Shown here: positions 33,908 to 44,383 of the stretch, piece after piece | Position numbering within the stretch: position 1 is the stretch's first letter | Layout: each line of letters starts with the position of its first letter | NCBI RefSeq assembly: GCF_017813365.1 | Contig: NZ_JAGIZA010000006.1 | Coordinates: 186,001-250,000, forward strand | Length of the DNA: 64,000 nucleotides | Source of the DNA: Roseomonas indoligenes | GTDB taxonomy: Bacteria; Pseudomonadota; Alphaproteobacteria; Acetobacterales; Acetobacteraceae | Direction of reading: 5' to 3' | Made by a program: the position numbers and the translations under genes | Notes under the pieces: generated by a model | What the model saw: the letters and a program-made list of their open reading frames with translations, nothing else | The model's database searches: none | What the model was told of the DNA's origin: nothing

Positions 33908-34684
33908 ATGCCGCAGGACCAGCTCCGCCGCCTCCTCTGCCTCATCCTGCCCTGGGTGCAGATCGCCACCGCCTTCCTTCCGGCCCTCGGCCTCGGCACC
34001 TCCATGGCCGTCGTCTCCGCCGCCGCCCGTACGCCCGTCGTGCCCGCCGGCTACGCCTTCTCCATCTGGAGCATCATCTTCGCCCTCGCGGCCGCCTACG
34101 GCATCTGGCAGTTCCTGCCCGCCAACCGCGATAGTGCCCTGGCCCGTCGCACCGGCTGGCCGCTGGCCGGGGCCTTTGCCCTCAACACGCTCTGGCAGGT
34201 CACCTCCCAGCTCACCGGCTCCGTCGGCTTCGGGCTCTTCCTTATCATCCTCGCCAGCCTTGCCTGCGCGCTCTGGGCCCTCTTCGTCGCCCGCAGCACG
34301 CCGGAGGCCGGCCTCGGCGCCCGCTGGATCGTCGCCCCGCTCACCGGTCTCCTCGCGGGCTGGCTCACCGCCGCCAGCTTCGTGAACCTCTCCTCCGCCG
34401 CCCGCTTCGCGAATGTCCTGCCGGAACACGGGATCGCGGCGACGCTCGCCGCCGTCATCATTCTCCTCGCCGCCGGGGGTGCGGCGGCCGCCCTCGTCTG
34501 GCTGCTGCGGCGGGATTCCACCTGGTTTGCCGCCGCCATTCTCTGGGCCTTCGTCGGCGTCGTCGCCGCCAACCTCGGCGTCAACCAGGTGAACATTCCC
34601 GCCGCCCTCGCCGCCGCCGTGATGCTGGCCCTCGTCTTCGCAGTCACCTGGCAGCGCCGCCGGGTGGCCCCGCTGCCGGCCTGA
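33908..34684 (+). CDS. TspO/MBR-related multi-pass membrane protein
   Basis: A 258-residue inner-membrane protein with seven or eight hydrophobic segments. VVPAGYAFSIWSIIFALAAAYGIWQ near residue 43 is the hallmark of the TspO/tryptophan-rich sensory protein superfamily, but this is the longer form (typical TspO is about 160 residues). There is no close functional precedent; TspO binds porphyrins and cholesterol. It begins 23 bases after the rpsD terminator and is probably transcribed separately. Confidence 0.7.
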   Translation: MPQDQLRRLLCLILPWVQIATAFLPALGLGTSMAVVSAAARTPVVPAGYAFSIWSIIFALAAAYGIWQFLPANRDSALARRTGWPLAGAFALNTLWQVTSQLTGSVGFGLFLIILASLACALWALFVARSTPEAGLGARWIVAPLTGLLAGWLTAASFVNLSSAARFANVLPEHGIAATLAAVIILLAAGGAAAALVWLLRRDSTWFAAAILWAFVGVVAANLGVNQVNIPAALAAAVMLALVFAVTWQRRRVAPLPA

Positions 34685-34838
34685 AGCTGAAAGTCACTGG
34701 TCCGGGCAGTCACCCCGGCGGCTGCTCGCGGCCTGTGCAGCGCGCCGGTTCGGCCCTTTCATTAACCGCCCGCAGCGTGTTGACGGCACCCGTCCGCGCT
34801 TCGCACGCTTCCCTCACGAATCAGGGAAGGCAATAACC

Positions 34839-35867
34839 ATGTTGAGACGCGCAATCCTGGCGACGATGACCGCCGCCGCCGCCCTTCTCGGGGCCCAGCG
34901 CGCCGCCGAGGCCGGCCCTCAGTACGATGCCATTAAGGCCCGCGGCACGCTGAACTGCGGGATCCACACGGGCATCGCGGGTTTCGCGTTGCCGGATTCC
35001 CGCGGCGTCTGGCAGGGCTTCGACGTCGATTTCTGCCGCGGCCTCGCCGTCGCGCTCTTCAACGACCCCAACAAGGTCCGTTACACCCCGCTCTCCTCTT
35101 CCACCCGCTTCACCGCCCTCTCCTCGGGCGAGGTCGACGTGCTGTTCCGCACGAGCACGGGGACGATGCTGCGCGATGTTGGCCTCGGCATCCGCTACGT
35201 CTCGACGGCCTTCTACGACGGGCACGGCTTCATGGTCCGCGCCAGCGCGAACATCGCCAAGGCCAGCGAGATGGGCGGCGCCACGATCTGTCTCATCCAG
35301 GGCACGACGAACGAGGGGATCACCGCGGACTACTTCCGCTCCAACAATCTCTCCTTCACTCCCGTCCTCTTCGCCCGCACCGATCAGGCGGCCGAAGCCC
35401 TGCAAGCGAATCGCTGCGACGCCTTCGGCACCGATGCCTCCCAGCTCGCCGCCATCCGCTCCTCCATGCCGAACCCGAGCGAGTGGAAGATCCTCGACGA
35501 GCGCTTCTCCAAGGAGCCCTACGGCCCCTATGTCCGCCGCGGCGACGACGAGTGGTACGACGTGGTCCGCTGGTACGTGAACGCCGTGATCCAGTCGGAG
35601 GAGAGCGGCGTCACCAGGACGAACGTGGACGAGGTGAAGCGCACCACCACCAACCCCGACACGCGCCGCCTGCTCGGCGTTACGCCGGAACTCGGCCAGG
35701 CGCTGAAGCTGGACCCGAACTGGGTGGTGAACATCGTCAAGGCTGTCGGCAACTACGGCGAGATCTACGAGCGCCACATGGGCCCGCGCACTCCCGTCGG
35801 CCTCGCCCGCGGCGCCAACGAACTTTGGACGCGCGGCGGGCTGCTCTACGCGCTTCCCATGCGCTGA
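34839..35867 (+). CDS. Amino-acid ABC transporter substrate-binding protein (AapJ-like), copy 1
   Basis: A 342-residue periplasmic binding protein of the general L-amino-acid type (SBP family 3). A signal peptide (LRRAILATMTAAAALLGAQRAAEA) precedes GTLNCGIHTGIAGFALPD, FDVDFCRGLAVALF, and RFTALSSGEVDVLFR, where the Arg binds the amino-acid carboxylate. The family's usual RNTTWT after that Arg reads RTSTGT here, which may change ligand choice. No AapQMP-type permease or ATPase genes are in the window, so it is an orphan. A second copy lies at 47-48 kb. Confidence 0.88.
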   Translation: MLRRAILATMTAAAALLGAQRAAEAGPQYDAIKARGTLNCGIHTGIAGFALPDSRGVWQGFDVDFCRGLAVALFNDPNKVRYTPLSSSTRFTALSSGEVDVLFRTSTGTMLRDVGLGIRYVSTAFYDGHGFMVRASANIAKASEMGGATICLIQGTTNEGITADYFRSNNLSFTPVLFARTDQAAEALQANRCDAFGTDASQLAAIRSSMPNPSEWKILDERFSKEPYGPYVRRGDDEWYDVVRWYVNAVIQSEESGVTRTNVDEVKRTTTNPDTRRLLGVTPELGQALKLDPNWVVNIVKAVGNYGEIYERHMGPRTPVGLARGANELWTRGGLLYALPMR

Positions 35868-35877
35868 CGGGGCCGGC

Positions 35878-36837
35878 CTAGAGCCGCAGCCCCATGCGCC
35901 GGATCATGGCGGACTCATCCTCCACGGTCCGGCGCACGAAGTTCGTGTACTCCTCCGGCCCCATCGGCATCGCCGGCATGTCGTACCGGTCCAGCACCGC
36001 CGCATGGGCCGGATCGGCCACCGCCGCCCGGAACGCCGCGTCCAGCGCGCGCACCACGCCGGCATCCATTCCCTTCGGCCCCGCCACGCCGTAGGGCGAG
36101 GTGGACACGATATCCATCCCCAGTTCCTTCAGCGTCGGCACGGCGGGAAAGCGCTTCGCCCGGTCCGGTCCCCAGGTGACCAGAAGGCGGAGCCGCCCCT
36201 CCTCCACGAGCGGTCCCCATCCGGAGCTGTCCGCCGTGGCGTGGATCTGCCCGCCCAGCAGCGCCTGCATGTTCTCCGCCACGCCGCGGAAGGGGACATG
36301 GACGTAGGTGATGTCCCGCAACCCCGCGATCTGCTCCATCGTGATGTGCAGCGAGGTGCCGACACCCGGCGTGCCGTAGTTGAACTTCCCCGGATTGGCC
36401 TTCGCATCCGCCAGAAAGGCCGGGAAGTCCGCCCAGGGCGCGTCCGCCTTCACCACCACGCCGAAAAGATAGCCCGTGAGGTGACTGACGTAGGTGAAGT
36501 CGGCCAGCGGGTCGAAGGGTGGGCGCTGGCTCATGTAGGGGACGCGAAAGACGCTGATCGGTATCTGCGCCAGCGTGTAGCCGTCCGGCCTCTCGCTCAG
36601 CAGTGCCTGCGCGCCGAGGATGCCGCCCGCACCCGCCTTGTTCTCCACCACCACGGGCTGGCCGAGCCGCTTGCCCGCGGCATCGCAGAAGGCCCGCATC
36701 TGAACGTCCGTCGTGCCGCCGGGCGCCCAGGGCACGAGCATCCGGATCGCCTTGTCCGGGAAGCCCCGCTGCGCGAGGGCGGGTCGGGCCAGCGCGACGG
36801 CACCCAGGCCGAGGGCCTGGCGGCGGGTGAAAGGCAT
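35878..36837 (-). CDS. Bug-family (TTT) periplasmic substrate-binding protein, copy 5
   Basis: A 319-residue Bug/TctC protein. It begins with a Tat-type signal (FTRRQALGLGAVALARPALAQ). Family blocks are AIRMLVPWAPGGTTD, VVVENKAGAGGILGAQALL, NYGTPGVGTSLHIT and YVHVPFRGVAENMQALLGG. The ATG at 36837 places the signal correctly; the frame is open further upstream. It is convergent with the AapJ-like gene (10 bases between stops) and stands alone. The strand-composition switch of this window lies directly upstream of it. Confidence 0.87.
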   Translation of the reverse strand: MPFTRRQALGLGAVALARPALAQRGFPDKAIRMLVPWAPGGTTDVQMRAFCDAAGKRLGQPVVVENKAGAGGILGAQALLSERPDGYTLAQIPISVFRVPYMSQRPPFDPLADFTYVSHLTGYLFGVVVKADAPWADFPAFLADAKANPGKFNYGTPGVGTSLHITMEQIAGLRDITYVHVPFRGVAENMQALLGGQIHATADSSGWGPLVEEGRLRLLVTWGPDRAKRFPAVPTLKELGMDIVSTSPYGVAGPKGMDAGVVRALDAAFRAAVADPAHAAVLDRYDMPAMPMGPEEYTNFVRRTVEDESAMIRRMGLRL

Positions 36838-36911
36838 GGGATTTTTCCCGTTTCGTTTCCTCCCTGTGAGTATCGGCGGTGTTTCGAGCCGAGGGGAAGC
36901 GGAATCGCCTC

Positions 36912-38186
36912 TCACGCCCGCCGGCGCAGCCTGGGCAGCACCAGCAGCGCCACCAGCACGACCTGACCGGCCGTCAGCAGCTGGGGCAGGAGCCAGCTTC
37001 CGGTCGCGCTGACCAGGGCGGCGAAGATGGTGGGCGGGATGAGGTAGCCGAGGAAGGACAGAGTCGAGGATCCTGCCGTGGCCTCCGCGATCCGGCCCGG
37101 CGGGGCGAGGCGGGCGACCTCGGACTGGTAGATCCCGTTCCAGCTCGCCGCCAGCGATCCTGCGAGGGCACCGAGGATGAGGGTGGGCCAGAACCCCATT
37201 GGCGGCAGCAGCACGAAGAGGGCGACCAGCACGGCCGCGCCCAGGCCTTGCCCGACGAGGTTCATGGGCCCGTTCGCCATGCGGTCCGCCACCCAGCCGA
37301 GGACGATGCGTGCGATGATGCCGCCCCCCTGCATGGCGGCGAAGACCGCGCCCGCTTGGGTCAGGCTCAGCCCGCGCGTCGTGGTCAGCCAGGTGACGGC
37401 GAAGGTGGTGAGGCAGCCCTGGAGCGTGGCGAGGGAGCAGGCGAGCACCGTCAGCGGCGGCAGGAGAGGATGAAGGCCAAGCGCGGTGAAGGGGCCGGTG
37501 ACGTTGCGTCGGGAGAGGAGGGCGAGGGGATGGATAGGGCGATCCGGCTCCCGCTCCACGTCCAGCATGGGGCGGCTGCGCTGGATGAGGGCGGCGGAGA
37601 CGAGGGCGATGGCGATGGCGAGGCCCAGGCCGAAGGGCCAGCCGGCGGAGGCGGCCACGGGCGCGATCACCAGCCCCGCGACCACGCCGCCCAGCGGGGC
37701 GCCGGCCTGCTTGATGGAGAAGATGAGGGTGCGGTGCCTAGGCGGGGCGGTTGCGGCCAGGATGCGGCTGCCGGCGGGCGGCGTGGGGCCGTAGCCGACG
37801 CCGATGAGGAGGGCGGCGACGGCAAGGGCGAAGGTGTTGCCGAGGGCCGCGACCGCCATGCCGCCCGCCGCGATCGCTGCCCCCGCCTGGAGGGTGCGGA
37901 CTGGGCCGAGCCGGGCGAGCACGGGCATGCCGACGAGGAGGAAGAGGAGGGTGCCGGTGGTGGACAGGGCCGCAAGATGGCCGGCGGCCTCCGGCGGGAG
38001 GCCGGCGCTGCCCGTGAGGAGGGGGGCGAGCACCGGGACGCACTGGTTCAGGAAGGCCGCCACCGTCTGCATCAGCAGGGTGACGGCGAGGGCGATCTTC
38101 CAGGAGGCGCCGGCGAGGCCTTTCGGACCTTCGCCGGGAGAAAGGGGCCCGGGGGCCTGCGGAAAGGCGGGGCCGCCGTCCCTCAC
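36912..38186 (-). CDS. MFS transporter
   Basis: A 424-residue major facilitator with twelve hydrophobic segments, of the CynX/YycB-like group. After a soluble N-terminal tail of about 28 residues come LAVTLLMQTVAAFLNQCVPVLAPLL and the first loop GMPVLARLGPVRTLQAG. IFSIKQAGAPLGGVVAGL is the classic fifth-helix motif (SxKQxGxPxG), and IVLGWVADRM is the loop between halves. The exported compound is unknown. It starts 19 bases after the grxD stop on the same strand and may be the last gene of the purL-bolA-grxD transcript. Confidence 0.82.
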   Translation of the reverse strand: MRDGGPAFPQAPGPLSPGEGPKGLAGASWKIALAVTLLMQTVAAFLNQCVPVLAPLLTGSAGLPPEAAGHLAALSTTGTLLFLLVGMPVLARLGPVRTLQAGAAIAAGGMAVAALGNTFALAVAALLIGVGYGPTPPAGSRILAATAPPRHRTLIFSIKQAGAPLGGVVAGLVIAPVAASAGWPFGLGLAIAIALVSAALIQRSRPMLDVEREPDRPIHPLALLSRRNVTGPFTALGLHPLLPPLTVLACSLATLQGCLTTFAVTWLTTTRGLSLTQAGAVFAAMQGGGIIARIVLGWVADRMANGPMNLVGQGLGAAVLVALFVLLPPMGFWPTLILGALAGSLAASWNGIYQSEVARLAPPGRIAEATAGSSTLSFLGYLIPPTIFAALVSATGSWLLPQLLTAGQVVLVALLVLPRLRRRA

Positions 38187-38205
38187 GCTGCCCGGGCTCT
38201 CCGGT

Positions 38206-38547
38206 TCAGGCGGCCTGGGTGTGGGGGATGCCGTTCTCGGTGAGGAGGGTGCCGAGCTCGCCGCTCTGGAACATCTCGGTGACGATGTCGCAGCCGCCGA
38301 CGAACTCGCCCTTCACGTAGAGCTGGGGAATGGTCGGCCAGTTGGAGAAGGCCTTGATGCCCTCGCGCACTTCCGGATCGGCGAGGACGTTCACGCCGTG
38401 GAAGGGGACGCCCATGTGGGACAGGATCTGCACCACGCGGGCGGAGAAGCCGCATTGCGGGAAGACCGGGGTGCCCTTCATGAAGAGGGTGACCGGGTTG
38501 GCTTCGATCTCGCCCTTGATCTGGGCGAAGGCGGGGTTGTCGGACAT
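38206..38547 (-). CDS. grxD: Monothiol glutaredoxin, Grx4 family
   Basis: A 113-residue iron-sulfur-handling glutaredoxin. The active site is FPQCGFS near residues 29-35, with one catalytic Cys that can hold a [2Fe-2S] cluster with glutathione. [27 protein letters not shown] is the glutathione-binding end. It directly follows bolA (23 bases), and Grx4-BolA heterodimers are known iron-sulfur sensors and carriers. The pair downstream of purL is a common alphaproteobacterial arrangement. Confidence 0.94.
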   Translation of the reverse strand: MSDNPAFAQIKGEIEANPVTLFMKGTPVFPQCGFSARVVQILSHMGVPFHGVNVLADPEVREGIKAFSNWPTIPQLYVKGEFVGGCDIVTEMFQSGELGTLLTENGIPHTQAA

Positions 38548-38570
38548 GGGGTCTCTTTCACTCCGTTCTC

Positions 38571-38804
38571 TTATTCGGGGGTGGAGGTCTGGAGGGCGAG
38601 GGCGTGGAGTTCGCCGCCCATGCGGCCCTGCAGGGCCGCATAGACGATCTGATGCTGCTTCACGCGGGGGATGCCGCGGAAGGATTCCGAGATGACGGTG
38701 GCGGCGTAATGGTCGCCGTCGCCGGCCAGGTCCTCGATCGTGACCTTGGCGTCGGGAAGTGCGGCGCGGATCAGGGCCTCGATCTCGGCGGCGGGCATGG
38801 CCAT
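38571..38804 (-). CDS. bolA: BolA family protein
   Basis: A 77-residue BolA/YrbA-type protein. [33 protein letters not shown] and the conserved [15 protein letters not shown] helix with the invariant His are visible; the HYAATV and KQHQ His residues are candidate cluster ligands with Grx4. It begins 14 bases after purL and precedes grxD. Confidence 0.93.
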   Translation of the reverse strand: MAMPAAEIEALIRAALPDAKVTIEDLAGDGDHYAATVISESFRGIPRVKQHQIVYAALQGRMGGELHALALQTSTPE

Positions 38805-38818
38805 CGTCGTCGTCCTCC

Positions 38819-41062
<2,244 letters not shown>

Positions 41063-41170
41063 TTGCGGGTTTTGGGGAGAGGGGGGGCGCTTGTCGAGGG
41101 GCCTTTCCGGGGTGGGGGTGGGCGGTTGTTGCATGGGTGGGGCCATCAGGGGCGCGCGGGTGGGGCGGGA

Positions 41171-41258
41171 CAACGCTTCGCGTTGCCCTGGTGGGGCCTC
41201 GGCAATGCCGTTGGGCGATGACGCTTTGCGTCCCGCGCTGAGACGATGCTTTGCATCG
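41171..41258. repeat. Cluster of three mini-hairpins upstream of purL
   Basis: Three short perfect stem-loops of the same design: CAACGC-TTC-GCGTTG (41171-41185), GACGC-TTT-GCGTC (41220-41232) and CGATGC-TTT-GCATCG (41244-41258). Stems differ in sequence, but each keeps a three-base TTC/TTT loop closed by C-G. They fill the 197-base gap between the DUF4096-type gene and purL. Confidence 0.6.
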
Positions 41259-41259
41259 C

Positions 41260-41862
41260 TCAGGACCAAGCCAAGCGGACGGTGCGGGGGATGCGGCGGC
41301 GGCCCTCGGCGGCCTTGAAGAGGTATTTCAGGCTTTTCAGGCGGGTTTTCAGGGCGGCGAGGCCGGCGCGGGTTTTGGGCGCGGCGGTTGGGAGGGCGCG
41401 GGTGAGCATTTCGGACAAATCGGGATCGGGCAGGAGCCAGGGCGGGGCGGGGAGGGCGCTGCGGAGGCCGATTCGGCGGATGAGGACGAGGAAGGGCAGG
41501 CCGAGGAGGCGGTGGGCGCGGCGGCAGGCGCGGACGATGAGGTGTTCGATCCCGCGCAGGGGGTGGTTGGGGGCGGCATCGGCCAGGGCGATGAGAAGGC
41601 GTTCCCATAGGCCGGCGCGGGTGAGGCGGCGGTAGTGGCGGGCGACCGTGTCCGGAGTGCCGGCGCCGGGCGGGGCTTCGCGCCAGGGGGCGTGGGTGTT
41701 GGCGACGTGGAAGATGGCGTTCATGCGGGCGCGGAGGTCGGAAATGCGGCGGCCGGCGGGGGAACGGGGGAGGATGTAGGGGAGTAGGGCGTGGAACTGG
41801 AGGTCGGTGAGCGGGGACCAGGGGGCGGGGGTGGTCAGGCGAGGGGTGTGGGGGAGGGGCAT
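41260..41862 (-). CDS. DUF4096-like insertion-element protein without DDE domain
   Basis: A 200-residue basic protein. The first about 95 residues ([47 protein letters not shown], then [20 protein letters not shown]) match the helix-turn-helix part (DUF4096) that begins IS5-type transposases. The remaining residues are helical and basic ([21 protein letters not shown]) and carry no DDE catalytic core. No terminal inverted repeats were seen. It is either a transposase remnant or a domesticated DNA-binding protein; related full-length copies are common in Roseomonas. The upstream gap to the histidine kinase is only 18 bases and AT-rich. Confidence 0.6.
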   Translation of the reverse strand: MPLPHTPRLTTPAPWSPLTDLQFHALLPYILPRSPAGRRISDLRARMNAIFHVANTHAPWREAPPGAGTPDTVARHYRRLTRAGLWERLLIALADAAPNHPLRGIEHLIVRACRRAHRLLGLPFLVLIRRIGLRSALPAPPWLLPDPDLSEMLTRALPTAAPKTRAGLAALKTRLKSLKYLFKAAEGRRRIPRTVRLAWS

Positions 41863-41880
41863 AGCGGAACGTAGTAATAT

Positions 41881-43329
41881 TTACCTATAAATGTCAAGGC
41901 TGGCGGGGGCTGCCGTCGTGGGACGACTGCAGGGAACCTTCCCGTGGCGAGCCTCCGCTGCTTGCCGGTCCCGCATCTTGGCTGGGCGCGCGAGCGGCAG
42001 GCAGATTCGGCACTCCACGCCCGGTGGCGGGAAGCTGAGCGAGACCTCGGCACCGGACTGATAGGGCAGGGCGCGTTCCAGCATCCGCGAGCCGAAGCCG
42101 CGCCGTTCCGGCGGCCGCACCGGCGGACCCCCGCGCTCGCGCCAGGAGATCACGACGGCAGGCGTCTCGGCCCCGGTTCGCGCCTCCAGTTCCCAGACCA
42201 CCTCCACATGGCCATCCGGGGCCGAGAGCGCGCCGTATTTCGCGGCATTCGTCGCCAGCTCGTGCAGCGCCAGGTTGAGAATGACCGTGGTATCCGAGGA
42301 AAGCCGGACCGGCGGTCCTTCCGCCGAGTAGCGCACCGCCCCGGCGTTCCCGGCGTGAGGCTCGAGGGTCTCCGCGAGCACCTCGCCCAGCAGGGCTCCC
42401 TTCCAGCCGGACCGCACCAGCATGTCGTGCGCACGCCCCAGCGCCTTGAGCCGCTCGACCAGGGTTGCCTGCAAGGTGGCCGATATCTCTGTCTCGCGCA
42501 GGGTCTGGGCTGCGACTGACTGCACCGAGGCCAGCGTGTTCTTGACCCGGTGGAGCAGCTCGTCAGTGAGCAGCACGCGGCGCTGCTCCTCAAGGCGGCG
42601 TTCCGTGTGGTCGCGCAGGATCTTCAGGAAGCCCTGCAGGCCGCCATCCCGATCCAGCAGCGGCATCAGAACGCCGGCGGCCCAGAAGCGGGATTCATCG
42701 GCCCGCATATGCCAGCGCTCGTCCACGGCGCGGCCGTCCTCCACCGCCCGGCTCATCTCGACTTCGGGCTGCCTCTCGGCGCGCTCCTCCGGCGTGAAGA
42801 TGACGGCGGCGGGCTGCCCGAGGATCTCGTCCTCCGCATAGCCGAAGATGCGCTGCGCGCCGGGGTTCCAGGTCGTGACACGCCCCTGGGTATCGAGGGT
42901 GAAGATCGCGTATTCGGTCGCGCTCTCGAAGATGAGCTGCAGGTGCTGCTCATCCCGGCGCAGGGCCTCATTGGCGATGCCCAGCTCGGCGGTGCGTTCC
43001 GCGAGGCTGTCATCGAGCGTGCTGTTCCGGCCGGAGAGCTCGGCATTGGCTGCCTCCAGGCCTCTGGTCAGGATGTGGGCCTCCGCGAGCGACAGCCGCA
43101 GCTCGTCCCCGGCAGTCGTCAGCTCCTTCTCATGGGTGCGGGATCGCGCCTCGGCTTCGGCGTGCGCCTGACGCAGTGCGTCCATCCCCTCGCGGTGGGA
43201 GGCGGCATCGGCCCGGAGTGCCCGGTTCTCGGCCGCCAGCGCGTCGCGCTCCTTGGACACGGAGGCGGGGTGTTCGGCATCATGTCCGGGCAGGGGCGAT
43301 GCCTCCTCGGATCTTCTGCCAGGCGGCAT
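41881..43329 (-). CDS. PAS-domain sensor histidine kinase, HWE family
   Basis: A 482-residue soluble kinase. Residues about 25-125 are coiled coil, followed by one PAS domain (about 130-240: [31 protein letters not shown]) and the HWE kinase core. The phospho-acceptor is His260 in [14 protein letters not shown], the N-box is [16 protein letters not shown] near 355-370, the WxE motif is ISWRERGGP (Trp396, Glu398) and the G-box is RRGFGSRML. It lacks membrane segments, so it senses a cytoplasmic cue such as light or redox. A CCTCCTG ribosome site precedes the start. No response regulator is adjacent. The last about 30 residues look like an unstructured tail ending at an AT-rich junction. Confidence 0.88.
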   Translation of the reverse strand: MPPGRRSEEASPLPGHDAEHPASVSKERDALAAENRALRADAASHREGMDALRQAHAEAEARSRTHEKELTTAGDELRLSLAEAHILTRGLEAANAELSGRNSTLDDSLAERTAELGIANEALRRDEQHLQLIFESATEYAIFTLDTQGRVTTWNPGAQRIFGYAEDEILGQPAAVIFTPEERAERQPEVEMSRAVEDGRAVDERWHMRADESRFWAAGVLMPLLDRDGGLQGFLKILRDHTERRLEEQRRVLLTDELLHRVKNTLASVQSVAAQTLRETEISATLQATLVERLKALGRAHDMLVRSGWKGALLGEVLAETLEPHAGNAGAVRYSAEGPPVRLSSDTTVILNLALHELATNAAKYGALSAPDGHVEVVWELEARTGAETPAVVISWRERGGPPVRPPERRGFGSRMLERALPYQSGAEVSLSFPPPGVECRICLPLARPAKMRDRQAAEARHGKVPCSRPTTAAPASLDIYR

Positions 43330-43836
43330 GGTTCCTCCTGCTGTGGCCGGGGCCAGCCTCGCCCGGAATGATCGCCCAACCCGAATGGACGTCCATCATT
43401 GGCTTGGGCATCGGTTGAGGATGGGCGAGTGCTGAATTCGGAGGTGCCGGATCAGGCTGCACGTTCGGGCTCTTGTAAGGCCGCCCACGATCTCCGCGCC
43501 ATAATCCGGGATAATGCCCTCCGCCTGCCAGGTGCCTAGGGTGGCGAGGCCGGGCGATCGGAACGGCGAGACGGAGCCTGCCAGCGCTGATGCCGGTCCG
43601 CGATGCCCTGGAACGGGGCGAGCAGATCCGGATGCGTCCGGCCGTGTATCAGCGGCGCCCATGCTGATCGTTGCTGTCGATTCCACAGTCCATGAAGTAC
43701 CGATGGAGGGGTAATATTACGCGGACATGATGTAGGGCGAGTAATCGTGCGTCGACTGCAGAAACCAGGTTATGGGACTTTGCGTTCTTCTTCGCAGAAC
43801 AATGCAGCCGGAATGGCTGTGCGGAGGAGAGACCCG
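43330..43836. other. 507-base gene-poor region between kinase and HigA
   Basis: No convincing gene. The only sizeable frame (43396-43686, minus) has no ribosome site and no recognisable protein. A perfect 10-bp palindrome GTAATATTAC lies at 43711-43720 in an AT-richer stretch. The final 100 bases lead to the HigA ribosome site GCGGAGGAGA. The region probably carries the divergent promoters of the kinase and the HigA gene. Confidence 0.6.
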
Positions 43837-44157
43837 ATGCTGCCCAAACTTGCTTTCCTTCCTCCGAGCCATCCCGGTGTTCTACTGGCGGAGTTCTTGC
43901 GGCAGGCCGATGTGTCGCGTGCGGATTTCGCCTGTGCGATCCGGGTCTGCCTCGTTCGCCTGGACCAGATCGTGGACGGGCAGCGGAGTGTGACGGCCGA
44001 AATGGCGCTTCGCCTCGCCAAGGCGACCGGCATCGGCGCGGAGACTTGGCTGGCGGCGCAGCAGCAATGGGACCTCTACGACACCGAGGACCTGATCTGC
44101 GACGAGCTGGCGAAGATCCAGCCGGTGTCCAGGGGGCGGGTGCGTCTTGCCGCGTGA
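43837..44157 (+). CDS. higA: HigA-type antitoxin (XRE family), no toxin partner
   Basis: A 106-residue helix-turn-helix protein of the HigA/VapI addiction-module family. PSHPGVLLAEFLRQADVSRADFA begins the fold, IDQ-type recognition ([25 protein letters not shown]) follows, and ETWLAAQQQWDLYD is the family's dimer end. The normal N-x-x-x-L-x-A helix is altered to CAIRVCLVRL. The ATG at 43837 has GGAGGAGA upstream. A RelE-like HigB toxin usually precedes higA; none is found on either side. It may be an orphan antitoxin or a domesticated regulator. Confidence 0.78.
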   Translation: MLPKLAFLPPSHPGVLLAEFLRQADVSRADFACAIRVCLVRLDQIVDGQRSVTAEMALRLAKATGIGAETWLAAQQQWDLYDTEDLICDELAKIQPVSRGRVRLAA

Positions 44158-44383
44158 CGGGTGCGGGCGGGCGCACAAGCCCTGGGCCGTGAAGGGCCTG
44201 CCTTCGGGGAGGCGCCTGCACGGGTGATGGTCCGGCGCGTCCCGGTCCGTGTCATGCCCGTCGAGTCATGCCGCCGGAGTGATCTGTCGGAGTATCCTTC
44301 GACAATGCCTGCCCGCTGACTTCGTGACACCTCTCCGGACCGGCCGCCGCACTGAAGGGCGCTGATCAGGGAAACCATCCAAC

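Noticed and set aside
36838-36911. A replication origin with DnaA boxes at the composition switch
   Set aside because: No TTATCCACA-type boxes or AT-rich unwinding region were seen in this 74-base gap; the skew switch itself is kept as a finding.
43396-43686. A 96-codon minus-strand frame upstream of the kinase gene
   Set aside because: No ribosome site, no recognisable family and an unnatural composition; treated as intergenic.
41874-43720. GTAATATTTAC (41874-41884) and GTAATATTAC (43711-43720) as ends of a mobile element around the kinase
   Set aside because: The match is about ten AT-rich bases, no target duplication was found and no transposase lies inside, so chance cannot be excluded.
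43500-43836. A HigB toxin gene before higA
   Set aside because: No frame in this stretch resembles the RelE-like HigB sequence.
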